This document shows positions 6,919 through 9,075 of a stretch of DNA of 9,075 nucleotides, piece by piece (the first letter of the stretch is position 1; every line of letters begins with the position of its first letter). The position numbers were made by a program, and so were the translations under genes. Source of the stretch: Lachnospiraceae bacterium UBA1778 (lineage in GTDB: Bacteria > Bacillota > Clostridia > Lachnospirales > Lachnospiraceae); the NCBI GenBank assembly GCA_002315255.1, contig DCGM01000001.1, positions 4,807 to 13,881 of the forward strand. Direction: 5' to 3'. Below the pieces are notes generated by a model. It was not told where the DNA came from, made no database searches, and worked only from the letters and a program-made list of their open reading frames with translations.

Positions 6919-7009
6919 GTTTTTCGCGGTTTCCCGCTATTTTACGGTTCTGCGCTTTCTCGCGCTTCCCGTTTTTCGCGGTTTCCCGCTATTTTACGCG
7001 GTTTCCCGC
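6919..7009. repeat. Direct repeats of a GAAA-capped mini-hairpin between pyrR and uraA
   Basis: The 135-nt gap between pyrR and uraA contains two exact 28-bp copies, at 6919-6946 and 6971-6998, and a third partial copy sharing CGCGGTTTCCCGC (6997-7009). On the minus strand each copy carries GCGG-GAAA-CCGC, a 4-bp stem closed by a GNRA tetraloop. A fourth related element, GCGC-GAGAAA-GCGC, lies in the spacer between the full copies. No run of T follows any of them, so they are not typical terminators. Possible roles are mRNA processing or stability control within the pyrR-uraA transcript, or a small mobile or expanded repeat. Confidence 0.85.
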
Positions 7010-7022
7010 AGTAAAAACTGTT

Positions 7023-7559
7023 TTAGGCGTTCGTCCGGAGCGCGACCTCGCGGCATCCGTCGAACTCTTCCACCCGCACGCTGACAAACTCGTGGCGGGA
7101 CGTCGGAATATTCTTTCCGACATAATTTGCGCTGATCGGAAGTTCGCGGTGTCCGCGGTCGACCATCACGCAAAGCTGTAATTTCGCCGGCCGTCCGAGT
7201 GCAATGATCGCATCCATCGCGGCGCGTGCGGTTCTTCCGGTGAAAAGGACGTCATCGACCATGATGATGTTCTTTCCTTCGACGTCAAACGGGATGACCG
7301 ACTGGTTCAAAAGCGGCTCTTCAAACCGCTCCGACACATCGTCCCGATAAAGGGTGATGTCCAGCTCTCCGAGTTCGACCTCCATATCCGAAAACTTCTG
7401 GATATTCTCTTTCAGAATCCGTGCAAGCGGCACTCCGCGGCGGCGGATTCCGACGAGATAAATCTTCTTTTCGTCCGGGTATTGCTCGATAATCTCATGG
7501 GCGAGACGGGCGAGCGTCCGGTTCATGGTCTGGCTGTCAATGATAATCTTTTCTTCCAT
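7023..7559 (-). CDS. pyrR: Bifunctional pyrimidine regulator / uracil phosphoribosyltransferase PyrR, 178 aa
   Basis: RNA-binding attenuation protein of pyrimidine genes in Bacillota: with UMP bound it binds a leader hairpin and favours termination. It also has weak uracil phosphoribosyltransferase activity. The length matches the family (about 180 aa). The type I PRPP-binding motif IIMVDDVLFTGRTAR lies at 98-112. Other PyrR features are LVGIRRRGVPLA at 35-46, LDITLYRDD at 66-74 and VDRGHRELPI at 123-132. The ATG at 7557-7559 follows AGGAG (7566-7570) with a 6-nt gap; an in-frame TTG two codons upstream abuts that site and was rejected. It has its own promoter near 7760 and a leader containing a terminator, so it is probably autoregulated. 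uraA follows in the same unit. Confidence 0.95.
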   Translation of the reverse strand: MEEKIIIDSQTMNRTLARLAHEIIEQYPDEKKIYLVGIRRRGVPLARILKENIQKFSDMEVELGELDITLYRDDVSERFEEPLLNQSVIPFDVEGKNIIMVDDVLFTGRTARAAMDAIIALGRPAKLQLCVMVDRGHRELPISANYVGKNIPTSRHEFVSVRVEEFDGCREVALRTNA

Positions 7560-7579
7560 GATCAACTCCTGATAAAAGC

Positions 7580-7634
7580 GCGCTGTGCCGGCGGTGTCGG
7601 TACAATATGATCAATGTCAGTGCTGTGACAGCGC
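7580..7634. repeat. 7-bp inverted repeat bracketing the pyrR 5' region
   Basis: Perfect arms GCGCTGT (7580-7586) and ACAGCGC (7628-7634) enclose 41 nt between the attenuator T run and the pyrR ribosome binding site. The inner sequence contains a competing short dyad, GCTGT-C-ACAGC. The ribosome binding site itself lies outside the arms. The stem may stabilise the read-through message; its function is not known. Confidence 0.45.
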
Positions 7635-7670
7635 AAAAAAATGCCCTGTTTCCGTGCGGGAACAGGGCAT
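7635..7670 (-). terminator. Strong intrinsic terminator inside the pyrR leader, candidate attenuator
   Basis: Arms ATGCCCTGTT and AACAGGGCAT (10 bp, plus two more G-C pairs after one mismatch) close a 4-nt loop and are followed on the minus strand by seven T. It lies about 70 nt downstream of the putative pyrR start point and about 76 nt before the pyrR start codon, so pyrR transcription from that promoter must read through it. It may also back up the weak upp terminator. Confidence 0.88.
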
Positions 7671-7704
7671 GAAGACATACAAATAGAAGCATCTCATATC
7701 CTTG

Positions 7705-7721
7705 CCGGTATCCCGTACCGG
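7705..7721 (-). promoter_or_regulatory. Leader hairpin CCGGTA-cggga-TACCGG, possible PyrR-binding or antitermination element
   Basis: A perfect 6-bp stem with a 5-nt loop (CGGGA), extended below an internal loop by CCTT/AAGG and further out by TCTCA/TGAGA. It lies between the pyrR promoter and the leader terminator, where PyrR-binding anti-antiterminator hairpins normally sit. The loop resembles the CNGNGA hexaloop known for PyrR sites but is one base short, and the flanking bases do not match the consensus. PyrR binding is therefore only a hypothesis. As DNA it is also a GGTAC-type dyad like the one before metN. Confidence 0.45.
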
Positions 7722-7746
7722 ATTAAAGGTTATTCTGCTGAGAACT

Positions 7747-7774
7747 ATTATAGTACAAAGCAGGATTTTTGCAA
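7747..7774 (-). promoter_or_regulatory. Promoter of pyrR(-uraA)
   Basis: On the minus strand TTGCAA (7769-7774) is followed after 16 nt by a perfect TATAAT (7747-7752). The start would be near 7740, giving a leader of about 180 nt that holds the hairpin and the terminator before pyrR. It begins just beyond the upp stop codon. Confidence 0.75.
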
Positions 7775-7777
7775 GAG

Positions 7778-7796
7778 AAAAAACGAAATTATTTCG
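7778..7796 (-). terminator. Weak intrinsic terminator overlapping the upp stop codon
   Basis: On the minus strand CGAAA-TAA-TTTCG is followed directly by TTTTTTC; the loop TAA is the upp stop codon. The stem is only 5 bp and AT-rich, so termination may be partial and leave the stronger leader terminator at 7635-7670 to stop the remaining upp transcripts. Confidence 0.45.
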
Positions 7797-8460
7797 TGCC
7801 GAAAATACGGTCGCCTGCATCGCCGAGGCCCGGGCAGATGTAAGCGTTCTCGTTCAGCTCGCGGTCCATATGTCCGACATAAATCTGGACATCCGGATGA
7901 TCCTTATGGACTCGGTCAATACCCTCCGGAACACCGATGATGCAGAGGAATTTGATCTTACGGCCGCCACGGTTCTTAATCAATGTGATCGCGTCGGAAG
8001 CGCTGCCGCCGGTCGCGCACATCGGGTCAACCAAAACGATCGTACGCTCTTCGATCGGCTTCGGAAGCTTGCAGAAATATTCGTGCGGCTCATGGGTGAC
8101 TTCGTCACGGTACATACCGATATGGCCGATCTTCGCCGTCGGAGTCAATGCGGTGATGCCGTCGACCATGCCGAGGCCTGCTCTTAAAATCGGAACGACT
8201 GCCAGCTTACGTCCGGCGATCATCGGAGTCATGCAGGTTTCGATCGGAGTCGTAATCTGAACATCCTCTAACGGAAGATCAGAAAGCGCTTCGAAGCCCA
8301 TCAGCATACCGATTTCGGAAACGAGCTTACGGAATTCATTGGTTCCGGTATTAATGTCACGCAGCAGAGAAATCTTATGCTGAATGAGCGGATGTGTCTG
8401 GATAAAAATGTTATTTTCGGGGGTATACTCATACTGTGGGGTGTATTTAGTCTTAGCCAT
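7789..8460 (-). CDS. upp: Uracil phosphoribosyltransferase Upp, 223 aa
   Basis: Cytoplasmic salvage enzyme converting uracil and PRPP to UMP and pyrophosphate. The PRPP-binding motif IVLVDPMCATGGSA lies at 141-154 and the uracil-binding C-terminal motif YICPGLGDAGDRIFGT at 207-222, both intact. Other family blocks are PLIQHKISLLRD at 24-35, PILRAGLGMVDG at 90-101 and GMYRDE at 115-120. It is about 14 residues longer at the N-terminus than the common 209-aa form (MAKTKYTPQYEYTPENN). The annotated ATG follows AAGGA with a 9-nt gap, and no internal start looks better. It has its own strong promoter upstream. Its stop is embedded in a weak terminator, and pyrR-uraA follow on the same strand, forming a uracil uptake, conversion and regulation cluster. 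This is a dedicated Upp, so PyrR's own activity is probably minor. Confidence 0.97.
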   Translation of the reverse strand: MAKTKYTPQYEYTPENNIFIQTHPLIQHKISLLRDINTGTNEFRKLVSEIGMLMGFEALSDLPLEDVQITTPIETCMTPMIAGRKLAVVPILRAGLGMVDGITALTPTAKIGHIGMYRDEVTHEPHEYFCKLPKPIEERTIVLVDPMCATGGSASDAITLIKNRGGRKIKFLCIIGVPEGIDRVHKDHPDVQIYVGHMDRELNENAYICPGLGDAGDRIFGTK

Positions 8461-8513
8461 AACGGTTCATCCTTTCCTAAAATATAAAATCAGAATTACG
8501 CAGTTTTAACCTT

Positions 8514-8528
8514 CGGGCGGAAGGCCCG
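8514..8528 (-). promoter_or_regulatory. GC-rich hairpin in the upp 5' leader
   Basis: Arms CGGGC / GCCCG (8524-8528 and 8514-8518) with a 5-nt loop, about 20 nt after the predicted upp start point and about 54 nt before the start codon. No T run follows, so it is not a terminator; it may stabilise the 5' end of the message. Confidence 0.4.
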
Positions 8529-8555
8529 CGTAACGGCACAATAATTATCTTTGTT

Positions 8556-8584
8556 ATTTTAGTTTATAAATATGGTGGTGTCAA
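8556..8584 (-). promoter_or_regulatory. Promoter of upp
   Basis: On the minus strand a perfect TTGACA (8579-8584) is followed after 17 nt by TAAAAT (8556-8561, five of six). The start would be near 8549, giving a leader of about 88 nt. The 206 nt between this promoter and the tRNA promoter hold no gene I can support. Confidence 0.8.
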
Positions 8585-8790
8585 TCCCCATCTTCGGTTT
8601 TCAGACACAAAATATAGCATTTCGTGGAAATGATTGTCCTTACCGCCTTTTCAGGAAAAAGGTTGTGAAAAATGACCGAACGACGGATTCGCCTTTTCCG
8701 AAACCATATAACAGAAGCGCCGAATACGTAACACTTTTCATCCTCCGTAAAATCTTTTTACGCTGATTGCGAAAAAACCTGATTGTGTCC

Positions 8791-8819
8791 TTGACTTTCC
8801 GATTCTTTTCTGTTAATAT
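8791..8819 (+). promoter_or_regulatory. Promoter of the tRNA-Glu gene
   Basis: TTGACT (8791-8796) is followed after 17 nt by TAATAT (8814-8819), placing the start close to the first tRNA base at 8827. A perfect TATAAT at 8817-8822 overlaps it, but its 20-nt spacing would start transcription inside the tRNA. Confidence 0.6.
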
Positions 8820-8826
8820 AATCCAC

Positions 8827-8898
8827 GGCTCGTTGGTCAAGCGGCTAAGACGCCGCCCTCTCAAGGCGGAATCACGAGTTCGATTCTCGTACGAGCTA
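8827..8898 (+). tRNA. tRNA-Glu, anticodon CTC
   Basis: A full cloverleaf can be drawn by eye: acceptor 8827-8833 with 8891-8897, D stem GTC/GAC, anticodon stem CCGCC/GGCGG (8853-8857 and 8865-8869), loop CTCTCAA with T33 and anticodon CTC at 8860-8862, and T stem ACGAG/CTCGT with loop TTCGATT. The overall sequence resembles Bacillota tRNA-Glu. The CTC anticodon reads GAG. The first acceptor pair is a G-U wobble, and no CCA is encoded after discriminator A8898. It has its own promoter and terminator and is the only plus-strand gene here. Confidence 0.94.
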
Positions 8899-8904
8899 CT
8901 GCTA

Positions 8905-8942
8905 AAAAAGAACCGGCATCGATACCGATGCCGGTTCTTTTT
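8905..8942 (+). terminator. Bidirectional intrinsic terminator between tRNA-Glu and the converging gene
   Basis: A stem of up to 17 bp (AAGAACCGGCATCG / CGATGCCGGTTCTT core, loop ATAC at 8922-8925) is flanked by A on the left and T on the right. It therefore yields a T run in both directions: TTCTTTTT for the tRNA and TTCTTTTTTAG for the minus-strand gene ending at 9014. Confidence 0.92.
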
Positions 8943-8947
8943 GTCAG

Positions 8948-9040
8948 CCTTTCAGTCTTTTTTCGATTGTATTATCCGTTTTTCAGTCTTCTTTCGATTG
9001 TCTTATCCGTTTTTCAGTCTTCTTTCGATTGTCTCATCAG
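8948..9040. repeat. 31-bp tandem repeat, three copies, spanning the end of the right-edge gene
   Basis: Copies at 8948-8978, 8979-9009 and 9010-9040. Copies 2 and 3 differ at two positions, copies 1 and 2 at four. The unit carries the last codons and the TGA of the gene at the right edge, so its 3' end has been repeated twice into the untranslated region before the terminator. There are no spacers between copies, so this is not a CRISPR array. Confidence 0.93.
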
Positions 9041-9075
9041 TTTTTCCATCACCATCACGATCGGCGGAATCAGGA
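9014..9075 (-). CDS. C-terminal end of an unidentified protein; 5' part beyond the window
   Basis: An open frame enters from the right edge and reads LIPPIVMVMEKLMRQSKED before TGA at 9014-9016. The hydrophobic start followed by a short charged tail could be the end of a membrane protein, but 19 residues are too few to name a family. The bidirectional terminator beyond the repeats sits where its transcript should end, which supports a real gene ending here. Confidence 0.5.
   Translation of the reverse strand, partial: LIPPIVMVMEKLMRQSKED

Noticed and set aside
6919..7009. CRISPR-like array (28-bp repeats separated by 24 nt)
   Set aside because: There are only two full copies and a partial one, the spacer resembles the repeat itself, and no cas genes lie nearby.
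7702..8187. Plus-strand 161-codon open frame
   Set aside because: It is antisense to upp and crosses the upp terminator and pyrR promoter; its product has no family features.
8640..8864. Minus-strand 74-codon open frame
   Set aside because: It begins inside the tRNA on the opposite strand, crosses the tRNA promoter and has no ribosome binding site with acceptable spacing.
8948..9040. 31-bp repeats as a CRISPR array
   Set aside because: The copies abut directly with no spacers and overlap the end of a coding frame.
1..9075. Hidden undescribed multi-gene system
   Set aside because: Nearly all genes belong to well-known housekeeping families. The only unassigned complete protein stands alone, so the window does not support a new multi-gene system.

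Overview
The window looks like an ordinary stretch of chromosome from a Bacillota bacterium, most likely an anaerobic clostridium of the Lachnospirales type. The signs are a PyrR-type pyrimidine regulator, AGGAG-like ribosome binding sites, intrinsic terminators with T runs, TTGACA/TATAAT-like promoters, a tRNA without encoded CCA, and an aldo/keto reductase carrying a ferredoxin domain, which is typical of anaerobes. The genus is not assigned. Every protein gene runs on the minus strand; only the tRNA runs on the plus strand.

Read in the direction of transcription (right to left), the right edge holds the last 19 codons of an unidentified gene, with a 31-bp unit present three times across its stop codon. 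It converges on a plus-strand tRNA-Glu(CTC), and both share one bidirectional terminator. Next come the uracil salvage genes: upp (uracil phosphoribosyltransferase, own promoter), then pyrR and uraA. pyrR has its own promoter, followed by a leader with a hairpin and then a strong intrinsic terminator ahead of the gene, which is the layout of transcription attenuation. A cluster of GAAA-capped mini-hairpins separates pyrR from uraA, and a strong terminator follows uraA.

The middle holds a lone membrane protein of unknown function (4417..5085) with its own promoter, long leader and terminator. The left part looks like one transcription unit: aldo/keto reductase with ferredoxin domain, metN, metI, CPBP-family membrane protease and dnaE (cut by the left edge). 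From metN to dnaE the genes overlap or nearly touch. The methionine importer genes lack a metQ binding-protein gene in this window.

Upp, PyrR and UraA form a coherent module: UraA brings in uracil, Upp converts it to UMP, and PyrR senses the nucleotide pool and probably controls its own leader. I found no defence system, prophage, insertion sequence or CRISPR array, and no convincing undescribed system. The points most worth checking are the pyrR leader, the mini-hairpin cluster, the matching GGTAC dyads before metN and pyrR, the gene-end tandem repeat, and the membrane protein with its mutually exclusive leader hairpins.
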